In this document: positions 53,578 to 61,610 of the stretch, piece by piece
Numbering within the stretch: the stretch's first letter is position 1
Layout: every line of letters begins with the position of its first letter
Source: Phenylobacterium sp. LH3H17
Lineage (GTDB): Bacteria; Pseudomonadota; Alphaproteobacteria; Caulobacterales; Caulobacteraceae
Direction: 5' to 3'
Length of the DNA stretch: 64,000 bases
Assembly (NCBI RefSeq): GCF_024298925.1
Contig: NZ_CP101283.1
Span: forward strand, 868,001 to 932,000
Notes under the pieces: model-generated
What the model was told of the DNA's origin: nothing
Seen by the model: the letters and a program-made list of their open reading frames with translations, nothing else
Database searches by the model: none
Made by a program: the position numbers and the translations under genes

Positions 53578-54075
53578 TCAGTGGAAGTGCAGGTTGGCGC
53601 GTCCGGCCACGTGGGGTTCGTGGCGGGTCGCGTTGGCCAGCGCGATCTCCCAGGCGAACTTCACCGGCCCGCCCTGCGAGATCCAGACGTCGGCATCCTC
53701 GCAGGTCATCTTCAGCAGGGTGAGCTTCGGATCGGACTTGCCTTGCGGGTACCAGGCGGCGACCACGGCGTTCCAGTACTTGTCGATCCGGGCCTGGTCG
53801 TGCTGCACGGTGAGTTGGCCGCAGATGCAGGCCTGCAGCTCGCGCTGCTGGAAGACGAACATCCCCTTGTGGCCCGCGCCGACATGCTGGGCGAGATCGC
53901 TGTCGGACCTGGTGAAGAACCAGATCTCCTCGGCCTCGCGCTCGACGAAGGCGGTCATCGGCTGGGTGTGATGGGCCAATCGGCCGACCACGCCCAGCAT
54001 CCCGACCTGATGGCGTTCGATTTCTTCCCACAACCGGCGCTCAACGGCGACGCGGTCGTTCATATCGATGCTCAT
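53578..54075 (-). CDS. Pyridoxamine 5'-phosphate oxidase-like general stress protein
   Basis: A 165-residue split-barrel flavin-binding protein of the general stress protein 26 type. LWEEIERHQVGMLGVVGRL-like opening, AEEIWFFTRSDSDLAQHV and GKSDPKLTLLKMTCEDADVWIS are recognisable. It may bind FMN or F420 and may not be an oxidase. It is monocistronic. A GANTC site was not searched systematically. The start ATG 54075 has a weak upstream purine stretch. Confidence 0.83.
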   Translation of the reverse strand: MSIDMNDRVAVERRLWEEIERHQVGMLGVVGRLAHHTQPMTAFVEREAEEIWFFTRSDSDLAQHVGAGHKGMFVFQQRELQACICGQLTVQHDQARIDKYWNAVVAAWYPQGKSDPKLTLLKMTCEDADVWISQGGPVKFAWEIALANATRHEPHVAGRANLHFH

Positions 54076-54148
54076 GACGGCTCCTGGGTTAGGTGCGCTA
54101 CAACCTCAACCCTTGAGCCGCCATGGAGTTCCGAGCTGGGCCGTAGGC

Positions 54149-55114
54149 CTAGTTGCGCGGGGTGATGAAGGCCGAGGAGACCCAGCCGCGATTCCCGTTC
54201 TCGTCGTCGACTTCCCACCAGATGCCGTTCTTCTGGCCGGTGGGATAGACCAGTTCGCCGACCGCGAACGAGCGGACCGCGCCGGCCTGCGGCGAGGGCG
54301 CCTTGCGCAGCACCACCGCCGACTTGGCGGTGTAGGCCTGGACCCCGGCATTGGCCGAGGCCTCGGCGCCGGTGGCCACCTGGCCCTGCTGCATGTAGCG
54401 GACCAGGTCGATGAAGGCGTTGAAATAGGCCGCGGTGATCACCTTGCCGATGTCGGTGTTGGCGTAGCCGCCGCCGGCCGCCGCGCCGAAGCCGGTGGTC
54501 CCGCCCAGGCCGCCGCCGCCGCCGAAGCTGATGTCGGTCTTCTGGGCCACGCCCTCGGCCACATAGATCTGCTCGGTGGTGCGCGCGTCGACCAGGGTGA
54601 TCAGCGCCTGGGCCTGGGCCTTCTTGGTGCGCAGCCCGCCGGCCAGGGCGCCGAAGCCGCCCGGCAGCAGGGAGCCCGCGATGGCTCCGATCGCCGCCCC
54701 GCCGGTGTTGGCGTCCGAATTGGCGATGTCGGGGATGATGAAGTAGTCGGCGGAGGCCACCTGGCCCTTGCCGATGTTCGATCCGCGACGCAGGTCGCCC
54801 GAGCCGCCGAGCGCGGCCTCCTGGTTGCGCATGGCCAGGCCGCCGGCGCGGTCGACGATACGCAGGCAGTTGGAGCGGGCGGCGAACAGCTTCAGCAGGG
54901 CTTCCGGATTGGAGAGCCCCAGTTCGGTCCACCAGCGGTTTGCCGGTTCCTGCACCGCCGCGGTGCCCAGCGGACGGTCGCAGCGCGGCAGCTCGGGGGT
55001 CGCTGCGTTCTTCGGCTGCTTCTTGTCCATGCCGTACTGGGCGCTCGCGGGGGTCGAAATGGCGAGCGTGGCGGCGAGGCTCATGGCCAGGGTCGTCGTT
55101 AAGGTCTTGCGCAT
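54149..55114 (-). CDS. CsgG-like exported protein with C-terminal SH3 domain
   Basis: A 321-residue protein with a signal peptide (about 1-25, LAATLAISTPASAQ). The middle (about 70-255) resembles the CsgG/penicillin-binding-protein-activator fold: RAGGLAMRNQEAAL, then VASADYFIIPDIANSD and DARTTEQIYVAEGVA. The Gly-rich GGGGGLGGTTGFG lies in it. The last 60 residues are an SH3-like domain (AVVLRKAP, WWEVDDENGNRGWVSS). There is no lipobox, unlike CsgG itself, and no curli genes are nearby. AGGAGGGG precedes ATG 55114. Confidence 0.8.
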   Translation of the reverse strand: MRKTLTTTLAMSLAATLAISTPASAQYGMDKKQPKNAATPELPRCDRPLGTAAVQEPANRWWTELGLSNPEALLKLFAARSNCLRIVDRAGGLAMRNQEAALGGSGDLRRGSNIGKGQVASADYFIIPDIANSDANTGGAAIGAIAGSLLPGGFGALAGGLRTKKAQAQALITLVDARTTEQIYVAEGVAQKTDISFGGGGGLGGTTGFGAAAGGGYANTDIGKVITAAYFNAFIDLVRYMQQGQVATGAEASANAGVQAYTAKSAVVLRKAPSPQAGAVRSFAVGELVYPTGQKNGIWWEVDDENGNRGWVSSAFITPRN

Positions 55115-55148
55115 CGTGCCCCTCCTGGATTCTTGCGTTGGCGCGAGC

Positions 55149-56114
55149 CTAGTCCCCCGGGATACGCCGATCAATCGGTTGAGCTTGCGCCGCCTCACGT
55201 ATTGTTGAGACCCGTTTAGGTATATCGCGGCCCTCACGACCTACGGTCGGCGGAATGCTGACCGCGAGCCACCCCTGCAGCGCCCGCATGGCGCCCGTCG
55301 GCTCTTTCGACTTCAACCAGCTAAGCCAGTAGTGGCCGGACCCCGACTCCTGGATGAACGGTCGGACTAGGCGCCCCGAGGCCAGGTCGCGCTCGAACAT
55401 CGAGGCCGGCGCGAGCGCCACCCCCAGCCCCTGGGCGGCGGCCTCGGCCATCACGAAGGAGGAGTCGAACACCGGCCCGCGTATCGGCGGGCAGGGGAGG
55501 CCGGCGGCGGCGAACCAGCCCGGCCAGTCTTCGGCCCGGTAGGAGCGGAGCAGGATCTCCGCCGCCAGCGAGGCGGGGCCTTCCAGCCGTTGAGCCGTCG
55601 CCGGCGCGCACAGCGGGGTCAGCGGCGCCGGCATGAGCCGAACGGCCTCGGTCCCGTGCCAGGCGCCGTCTCCGAACCGGATCGCGCAGTCCAGCCCCTC
55701 GCCCGCCAGGTCGACCCGGTTGTTGTTGGCGGAGATCCGCAGGTCGACGAACGGATGAGCCTCATGGAACTTCGGCAACCGCGGCAGCAGCCAGCCCACG
55801 GCGAAGGTGCCTACCACGCCCAGGGTCAGCACCTGGCGCACGCGCCCGGCCTCGAAGCGGTCCATCGCCTCGCCGACCCGGTCGAAGCTGTCGCGCAGCA
55901 CCGGCAGCAGGAACTGGCCCTCGTCGGTGAGCGCAAGGCCGCGCGGCAGGCGTCGGAACAGGGCCACGCCCAGCCGCGCCTCCAGCCCCTTCACCTGGTG
56001 GCTCACCGCCGCCTGGGTCACCGCCAGCTCCAGGCCGGCCCGCGTGAAGCTGAGATGTCGGGCCGAGGCCTCGAAGGCGCGGAGCGCGTTGAGCGGCAGT
56101 TGGCTGCGCGACAC
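55149..56114 (-). CDS. ampR: LysR-family regulator, AmpR-like
   Basis: A 321-residue LysR-type regulator from GTG 56114 (a TTG 15 bases earlier is also open). The N-terminal helix-turn-helix is LPLNALRAFEASARHLSFTRAG, near identical in pattern to AmpR, then VTQAAVSHQVKGLEARLG. The effector domain covers about 90-300 (TLGVVGTFAVGWLLPRLP). It is divergent from a class A beta-lactamase gene, the classic ampR-bla arrangement, so it should control that gene in response to muropeptides. Confidence 0.88.
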   Translation of the reverse strand: MSRSQLPLNALRAFEASARHLSFTRAGLELAVTQAAVSHQVKGLEARLGVALFRRLPRGLALTDEGQFLLPVLRDSFDRVGEAMDRFEAGRVRQVLTLGVVGTFAVGWLLPRLPKFHEAHPFVDLRISANNNRVDLAGEGLDCAIRFGDGAWHGTEAVRLMPAPLTPLCAPATAQRLEGPASLAAEILLRSYRAEDWPGWFAAAGLPCPPIRGPVFDSSFVMAEAAAQGLGVALAPASMFERDLASGRLVRPFIQESGSGHYWLSWLKSKEPTGAMRALQGWLAVSIPPTVGREGRDIPKRVSTIREAAQAQPIDRRIPGD

Positions 56115-56219
56115 GGGTCGAATCCCCAAAATTTTCTAGGGTGAGCGCCGATCTATCATCGTTTGCGCCGGCCCGCGCCAGCTTTCAATCTCTCCAGATC
56201 AACAGGAGAGAGAACGGGC

Positions 56220-57080
56220 ATGAGACGTCGGGACTTCACCTTCGCCCTGGCGGGCGCGGCCGCCGCGTGGCCCGCGCTCGCACACGCCCAGGCCAGGATC
56301 ACAAAGGAATTCGAGGCGCTGGAGGCCCACAGCACGGGCCGGCTCGGCGTCGCGGTCCTGGACACCCAGACCGGCGCCCGCTTGGCCTGGCGCGGCGACC
56401 AGCGGTTCCCGATGTGCAGCACCTTCAAGGCCCTGGCGGCCGCCCAGGTGCTGGCGCGGGTCGATCAAGGCAAAGATCACCTAGGGCGACGTATCGTCTT
56501 CTCCGCCGCCGACCTGGTGGAATATTCGCCGGTGACCACGGGCCAGGTCGGCGCCCCGGGCATGACGCTGGCGGCGCTCTGCGAGGCGGCCGTCACCGTC
56601 AGCGACAACGCCGCGGCCAACCTGATGCTGAAGGGGCTTGGCGGCCCCAGGGGTTTCACCGCCTGGTGCCGGTCGATCGGGGATCCGGTCACCCGCCTCG
56701 ACCGCTGGGAGACGGCGATGAGCGAATCCGCCCCCGGCGACCCTCGCGACACCACCACCCCGTCGGCCATGGTCGAGACCCTGCGCAAGCTGACCCTCGG
56801 CGACGTCCTGACGCCGGCCTCCCGCGCGCGCCTCACCGGCTGGCTCGTGGCCAACCAGACCGGCGACGCGCGCCTGCGCGCCGGCCTCCCCAAGACCTGG
56901 AAGGTGGGCGACAAGACCGGCTCGGGGGGCCACGGCACGACCAATGACATCGCCATCCTCTGGCCCCCGAACCGCCGCCCGATCCTGGTCGCGGCCTACC
57001 TCACGGGATCGAAGGGCGGCGCCGACGCGCGCAACGCCGTGCTGGCGGAGGTCGGGCGTATCGTCACGCGGATGGTCTAG
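56220..57080 (+). CDS. bla: Class A beta-lactamase
   Basis: A periplasmic serine beta-lactamase of 286 residues. The N-terminus RRRDFTFALAG has paired Arg and suits a Tat signal. Catalytic motifs: S67-T-F-K70 with Cys66 before it, S128-D-N130, and K232-T-G followed by SGGHGTTND. The omega loop reads W-E164-T-A-M-S, so the catalytic Glu is kept while the usual Asn four residues later is Ser. The KTGSGG region resembles CTX-M-type enzymes. ATG 56220 follows GGAGAGAGAAC. It is divergent from ampR. The spectrum cannot be predicted from sequence alone. Confidence 0.93.
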   Translation: MRRRDFTFALAGAAAAWPALAHAQARITKEFEALEAHSTGRLGVAVLDTQTGARLAWRGDQRFPMCSTFKALAAAQVLARVDQGKDHLGRRIVFSAADLVEYSPVTTGQVGAPGMTLAALCEAAVTVSDNAAANLMLKGLGGPRGFTAWCRSIGDPVTRLDRWETAMSESAPGDPRDTTTPSAMVETLRKLTLGDVLTPASRARLTGWLVANQTGDARLRAGLPKTWKVGDKTGSGGHGTTNDIAILWPPNRRPILVAAYLTGSKGGADARNAVLAEVGRIVTRMV

Positions 57081-57109
57081 GGGGCTTCCACCAAGGGTCC
57101 CGGTTGGTC

Positions 57110-57937
57110 ATGATGGAGCCATTCATAGACGCCGACTTCGATTCCACTCCTTTTCCAGAGACCAGAATTTCAATGACCGAGATCGTGGTGCCCCGCCAAT
57201 TCCGCGGGCCTCCCTTCACTGCCAATGGCGGATACATCTGCGGCGTGCTGTCGAACGCCGTCGGCGGCCGCGGCGCGGCCATGCTGCGCGCCGGCGTGCC
57301 CCTGGATGTGACCGTCACCCTGTCGCCCGGCGAGGACGGCGGCGTGGTGCTCTCCAACGCCGATGGCGCCCTGCTGGGCACGGCGCGTCCGGCCACGGAC
57401 GACGCCATCCCGCCGACACCCCCGGCGCCGCCCGGCATCGAGGAGGCGCGCGCGGCCCAGGCCGCCTCGCCCTTCGCGACGCGGTCCCTGCATCGCGGCT
57501 GCTTCTCCTGCTGCATCGAACGCGAAGACGGCGAGGGTCTGGGCGTCCATGTGGGCCAGCTCGAGGGCGCGCCCGCGGGCCATTGCGCCGGCCTCTGGAC
57601 CCCGCACGCCAACTTCGCCAACCCTGACGGGACCATTCCGGACGAGATCACCTGGGGCGCGCTCGACTGCTCGGGCTCCATGGCCTGGTGGATCAAGACC
57701 GGCGCGCCGGTCGGCCTGCTGGGCACCATGGCCGGCGAGGTGTTGCGCAAGCCCCGGGCCGGCGAGACCTATGTGGTGGTCGCCTGGACCCGCGAGGTCG
57801 AGGGCCGCAAGCATTTCGCCGGCGTCGCCCTGTTCGACGCCGCGGGCGAGACCATGGCCCGCTCCGGCCAGATCTGGATCGGCCGTCCCCCCGGCGCCCC
57901 GGCGCCCCGGCCGCTGGAAACGTCCGCCGGGGCCTGA
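57110..57937 (+). CDS. Acyl-CoA thioesterase-like protein (double hotdog)
   Basis: A 275-residue protein of two hotdog-like halves. RQFRGPPFTANGGYICGVL and PLDVTVTLSPGEDGGVVLSN are in the first half; the second has WGALDCSGSMAWWIKTG and RPRAGETYVVVAW-like sequence. A double-hotdog thioesterase family in alphaproteobacteria fits. The start is uncertain: ATG 57110 is listed; ATG 57173 (MTEIVV) would remove an unconserved segment. Its stop is about 60 bp from the convergent PaaI-type gene. Confidence 0.78.
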   Translation: MMEPFIDADFDSTPFPETRISMTEIVVPRQFRGPPFTANGGYICGVLSNAVGGRGAAMLRAGVPLDVTVTLSPGEDGGVVLSNADGALLGTARPATDDAIPPTPPAPPGIEEARAAQAASPFATRSLHRGCFSCCIEREDGEGLGVHVGQLEGAPAGHCAGLWTPHANFANPDGTIPDEITWGALDCSGSMAWWIKTGAPVGLLGTMAGEVLRKPRAGETYVVVAWTREVEGRKHFAGVALFDAAGETMARSGQIWIGRPPGAPAPRPLETSAGA

Positions 57938-57998
57938 ACCTTTCCAGATCCTCCTGTCTTCGGAGGGGGAGCTGCCTGACCGAGTCGAGCGTCGCGGC

Positions 57999-58418
57999 CT
58001 ATTCCACCGCCCGCCGAGCGCTGGCCTCGACCTGGGCGCGGGGCATCAGCCGGGCGGTGGAGCTACCCTTGGCCAGCACCTCGCCGGCGGCGTTCAGCAG
58101 CCGGCCCTCGAGGAAGGCCGTGGAGCGGCCACGCCGCTCCACCCAGCCCTCGGCGATCACCAGGCCGGGCCGCACGGGCGCGAAGAAACTGACCTTCAGT
58201 TCTAGGGACATCGGCGTCATGTCGCCGTCCTGGGCCATGGTGGCGTGCGCCATGGCCGCGTCGATCCAGCCGCAGACGAAGCCGCCCTGCGCCACGCCGC
58301 CGGAATGGCACATGTGCGGCCCGACCAAATATTCGATCGCCGCCCGTCCGGGCTCCAGCGAGACCACTCTCTGCTGGCCGAGCGCGGCGTGGAGGTCGGC
58401 GGGGGCGGAAGTGGTCAT
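57999..58418 (-). CDS. PaaI-family thioesterase
   Basis: A 139-residue single hotdog-domain protein from ATG 58418. The family motif is in HSGGVAQGGFVCGWIDAAMAHAT, followed by LELKVSFFAPVRPG. PaaI-type enzymes hydrolyse acyl- or aryl-CoA. The longer upstream frame is not conserved. It faces the double-hotdog protein at 57110, so two thioesterases lie side by side. Confidence 0.87.
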   Translation of the reverse strand: MTTSAPADLHAALGQQRVVSLEPGRAAIEYLVGPHMCHSGGVAQGGFVCGWIDAAMAHATMAQDGDMTPMSLELKVSFFAPVRPGLVIAEGWVERRGRSTAFLEGRLLNAAGEVLAKGSSTARLMPRAQVEASARRAVE

Positions 58419-58501
58419 GGGCGAGGCTCTCCGGCTGTGTGCGGCGATGCTAGCGGCCAAGCCGCCCGGCTGGCCACCCATCTCCGCCATGAGGTGAGAC
58501 C

Positions 58502-58714
58502 CTAGGCCTTCTTCACGAACTCGGTCTTCAGGACCAGGTCGCGGATCTTCTCGACCCGGGCCTCGATCTCGCCCTCGTCGCCGGTCAGGCGGATGTTCCT
58601 GACCAGGGTCCCGCGCTTCAGGGTCACCGAGGTCCCCTTCACCTTGAGGTCCTTGATCAGGGTGACGGAGTCGCCGTCGACCAGGATCGTTCCGTTGCTG
58701 TCCCTGACGTCCAT
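58502..58714 (-). CDS. PhnA/YjdM C-terminal domain protein
   Basis: A 70-residue protein matching only the C-terminal domain of YjdM (formerly PhnA): VRDSNGTILVDGDSVTLIKDL, then LKRGTLVRNIRLT. The N-terminal zinc-ribbon part of YjdM (about 40 residues) is absent. The short form occurs in other bacteria and its function is unknown. Position -10 bases before the ATG is purine-rich. Confidence 0.85.
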   Translation of the reverse strand: MDVRDSNGTILVDGDSVTLIKDLKVKGTSVTLKRGTLVRNIRLTGDEGEIEARVEKIRDLVLKTEFVKKA

Positions 58715-58793
58715 GCCGAGCGCTCCATGTCGGCGCCTGCTTTAGGGGCTGGGGCGCCGGGCCACAAGCCGGCGGTGGCGCGGCCTGTCCCGC

Positions 58794-58827
58794 AAAAAAG
58801 CCGCGGCCTCGGAGGGGAGGCCGCGGC
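58794..58827 (-). terminator. Intrinsic terminator of the PEP-CTERM gene
   Basis: On the minus strand an 11-bp stem (GCCGCGGCCTC / GAGGCCGCGGC, 6-nt loop) is followed by TTTTTT. It lies about 55 bp after the stop of the PEP-CTERM gene and is a textbook Rho-independent terminator. Confidence 0.92.
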
Positions 58828-58880
58828 GGACATGTGGTGGAGGAACGACCGGGCGCGAGCGCCCGGCCGCGAGGCTGGTG

Positions 58881-59549
58881 CTAGGCGAGCGCGAGCGCTT
58901 GCTTACGCCGTTGGCTGCGGACCATGGAGCCGACCGCGCCGAAGCCGATGATCATCATCGCCCAGGTCGCCGGTTCCGGAACCGCCGCGCCGATATTGCT
59001 GAGCTCGAACGAGTTGCTGCTTGAGGCCAGGTCGAAGCCGACGATGTTGTCGGTCGAGTAGAAGGTGAACCGCCCGTTGGTGTCGGCCTGCTGACGATCC
59101 CCATCATTGGCGCCGGAGACCGCGCCAAGCTGGAAGCCGGTGATGACCTGGCTGCCGCCGCCCTTCAGATAGAAGGTGATCGAGTTATAGTCGTCGAGCG
59201 AGCCGATATACATGCTCACCCGCGAGACGTTCGGCGCCGTGAAGGTCGCGACCTGAGAGCCTTGCACGCTGAGGAACTGCGTCGGGTCGTCGTCGGCCGG
59301 ATCGGACGGACCGAAGGCCGGCGCCGCGCCCAGGCCCGAGGTGCCGGTCAGCAAGGTCGCCGTACCGCCCATCCCCCAGCCGGGCGCCAGGGTGAACGGC
59401 AGGCCGAAGTCGGTGACCAAGTATTCGTCGCCGTTCACGGCCGCTTGGTAGCTCACATAGGAGTGGATCGTCACGGCGGCCTGCGCCGAGGCGCCGAAGG
59501 AGACAAAAGCTGTGGCGGCGAGGGCCGCCAATTTGAACTTACTCGTCAT
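58881..59549 (-). CDS. PEPxxWA-CTERM sorting-domain protein
   Basis: A 222-residue exported protein. Signal peptide about 1-25 (FVSFGASAQA). The mature region is a beta-rich domain with FGLPFTLAPGWG and MYIGSLDDYNSITFYL. The C-terminus has the sorting signal VPEPATWAMMIIGFG, a membrane helix and Arg residues. Such proteins are processed by an exosortase-like system and often associate with exopolysaccharide. ATG 59549 is chosen because the signal peptide begins there. Confidence 0.92.
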   Translation of the reverse strand: MTSKFKLAALAATAFVSFGASAQAAVTIHSYVSYQAAVNGDEYLVTDFGLPFTLAPGWGMGGTATLLTGTSGLGAAPAFGPSDPADDDPTQFLSVQGSQVATFTAPNVSRVSMYIGSLDDYNSITFYLKGGGSQVITGFQLGAVSGANDGDRQQADTNGRFTFYSTDNIVGFDLASSSNSFELSNIGAAVPEPATWAMMIIGFGAVGSMVRSQRRKQALALA

Positions 59550-59899
59550 TTCAAAGCCCCTATCAGCCGTAGACACCCAACGCTCGGGCGCCTTCAGGTA
59601 GTATCGTTAGCCCCACGCCAATGGTTAGTAAACCGTTAAGAGTGGGGCACAACCATGTTTTCGCTGTGTAGAGCATCAATTGGTGGAACATTTTCGTGAG
59701 TCGTCGTCCCCGATTCTCCCGATACTAGAAATGTCCATCCGCCCGGGAGCGTGCCGGAGAGCTCCATCGCAGAGTTATCGTCGCGCGGATACGTAGGGGA
59801 GGGGGCTACCGGTGGTGTTTCGGCGCCGTGCGGCCACTATTCGCAGATGCGAAGGCGTCCGAATTCAACAGTCGCGGAATTCCGCCGCCGGCCGGCCGC
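59550..59899. promoter_or_regulatory. Intergenic region with a candidate CtrA box
   Basis: No convincing gene is seen in these 350 bp. TTAG-N7-TTAA at 59625-59639 matches the CtrA consensus TTAA-N7-TTAA at seven of eight positions. It lies about 75 bp upstream of the PEP-CTERM start. The region is less GC-rich than its flanks. Confidence 0.45.
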
Positions 59900-60211
59900 T
59901 CAGGCGCCCGTGCGGCGCTTGCGGGCCGCCGGAGGCCGCCGCTGGGCTTTGGCCGCGGGCTTCGATCCGCCGCGGGCCCGGCGCTTGACCGGCTTGGCCG
60001 GCCAGACGAAGGCCAGGCCGTCGACCACCGCCACCGGGGCGGCGCCGACCCGGCCGATCAGCTCGTGCTCGTTCCAGATCTCCACCGAGCGGCACTCGGC
60101 CAGCAGCCGATCGGCCACCAGCCACGCCTCCCGGTCGGCCTCGCAGGGCAGGTCCAGCCCCTCGGTCCGCTCGTCGGCCTCGTTCAGCAGCCAGAAATGG
60201 TAGTGGTCCAC
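59900..60211 (-). CDS. Hypothetical protein with basic tail, 103 aa
   Basis: A small protein not assigned to a family. The first 70 residues look globular (MDHYHFWLLNEADERTEG, then EIWNEHELIGRVG). The last 30 are Ala/Lys/Arg-rich (KPVKRRARGG, KAQRRPPAARKRRT), suggesting nucleic-acid or membrane surface binding. It lies 82 bp upstream of the amidohydrolase stop... i.e. before it on the map, and on the same strand, downstream of it in transcription. Confidence 0.65.
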   Translation of the reverse strand: MDHYHFWLLNEADERTEGLDLPCEADREAWLVADRLLAECRSVEIWNEHELIGRVGAAPVAVVDGLAFVWPAKPVKRRARGGSKPAAKAQRRPPAARKRRTGA

Positions 60212-60292
60212 GTCCGTCTCCCCGTCTGTCGGGGGACAGTATTCGCAAGAGGGTTTCCGGACCGTTGTTGTCGAGGGCGGGGCCGACCGGCC

Positions 60293-61243
60293 CTAGTCCA
60301 GCCCCAGCACCCGCGCGGCGTTGCTGCCCATCCACTTGGCGCGCACGCTGTCCTTCAGCGGCAGCTCCCCGGTCTCGGCCACCAGCTGGGCCAGGGGGAT
60401 CATGTGCGTCCCCCAGCCGGAGCCAAAGATCACCTTGTCCTGCAGGTTCCGGGCTCCGTAGTAGATGAGCGCCTCGTAGCCGGCGCCCGGCGCCAGCATG
60501 TGCTTCACCCGGCGGCAGGCGAAGTCGATGTAGAGGTGCTGGTGGCGCGAGGCGATGGCGCAGGTCTCCGCCACCCAGGGCCAGCCCGACAGCCCCGCCA
60601 CGATCTTCAGCTCGGGGAAGCGCACCGCCACCTCGTCCAGGTATCGTGGGTGGGCGTAGTCGTAGGGCCGGTCCGACAGCAGGTGCAGCCCCGCGGTGAT
60701 CCGCGCCGGGATCCCCAGCTCCACGCACTTGGCCAGGAAGGGCCAATAGGCCGGGTCGTTGATGTAGCGCCCCTCGCGATAGGACGAGACCTCGAAGCCC
60801 TTGACCCCCAGCTCACGCACCCCGTGCTCCAGGGCCGCCACCCCGGCCGCGCCCTCCTCGCCCCAGATGCGGAACCAGGGGATCAGCCGGTCGGGATATT
60901 CCGCGGCGAACGTCGCGACGTCGGCGTTGCTAGCCCGGCGCCCGGCGTTTCCGATACAGGCCCGCGCCACGCCGGCCTCGTCCAGCATGGCGATCACCTG
61001 GGCGTGGCTCATGGCCCGGCCCATGTCGACCTCGCACAGCTTCAGCGCCAGGGCCGTCAGCCCCTGGGTCGCCTTGGCCTCGTTGAACTCGTCCAGGCTC
61101 ATGCCGATCTGGGCGGCCCAGCCGGGCGCCATCTGCTGGGCGTAGCCCTCCTTGTCGAAGCCGCGCCCCGACTGGATCAGCCGCACGGTGTCCTCGACGG
61201 CTTCCTTGGTGGGGGTGTCGCATTCGAAATCGATGATCTGCAT
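60293..61243 (-). CDS. Amidohydrolase-family protein with degenerate metal site
   Basis: A 316-residue TIM-barrel protein of the amidohydrolase-2 type. The N-terminal HxH metal motif is replaced by D-F-E-C-D, and the usual C-terminal Asp motif FGSDxP reads FGSGWGTHM. Remaining family features include ELKIVAGLSGWPWV and HLYIDFA. It may be metal-independent, use other ligands, or be non-catalytic. ATG 61243 fits the fold start. Confidence 0.82.
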   Translation of the reverse strand: MQIIDFECDTPTKEAVEDTVRLIQSGRGFDKEGYAQQMAPGWAAQIGMSLDEFNEAKATQGLTALALKLCEVDMGRAMSHAQVIAMLDEAGVARACIGNAGRRASNADVATFAAEYPDRLIPWFRIWGEEGAAGVAALEHGVRELGVKGFEVSSYREGRYINDPAYWPFLAKCVELGIPARITAGLHLLSDRPYDYAHPRYLDEVAVRFPELKIVAGLSGWPWVAETCAIASRHQHLYIDFACRRVKHMLAPGAGYEALIYYGARNLQDKVIFGSGWGTHMIPLAQLVAETGELPLKDSVRAKWMGSNAARVLGLD

Positions 61244-61610
61244 CAGGCGCTCTCAGGGAAAATGAATCGGCGGGCCAGGGCCCCAATGCCCCCGACCCTA
61301 GCCGCCCACCGCGCGCCCGTCAGCCGTTCTGGGCGTCACCGCCGGCGCCAGTAACAGTCGCTTCAAGAGACGGATCGGGATGATTCTGTGGAATATAACC
61401 GAACACCGGTCTTCCAAACACCGTCCTGGAACCGCGATGACTACCCGGAAAACGTGTATCTGTCAGAATACCGTGAACCGTAACCTCAAACTATATTCAC
61501 AATTGATCGAAATCAAAGTGGAAGCTGGCCGCTGGGGTTTAGCGCTTCCGCCTTGCGGCGAGGTCATCGAAGGCTCACCGCCGGTGCGTATTTGCGGGGA
61601 CGCAGGCCAA
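61244..61610. promoter_or_regulatory. Intergenic region before the globin-coupled chemoreceptor
   Basis: No supported gene. The frame of the following gene stays open back to 61380, but that stretch has unconserved, Cys- and Asn-rich sequence with codon use unlike its neighbours. It is less GC-rich than most of the window and contains ACTATATTCAC near 61491-61501, possibly a -10 element. Confidence 0.4.

Noticed and set aside
61380..61610. N-terminal extension of the globin-coupled chemoreceptor
   Set aside because: The extra 77 codons are unlike coding sequence around them, and the protoglobin domain starts normally at 61611.
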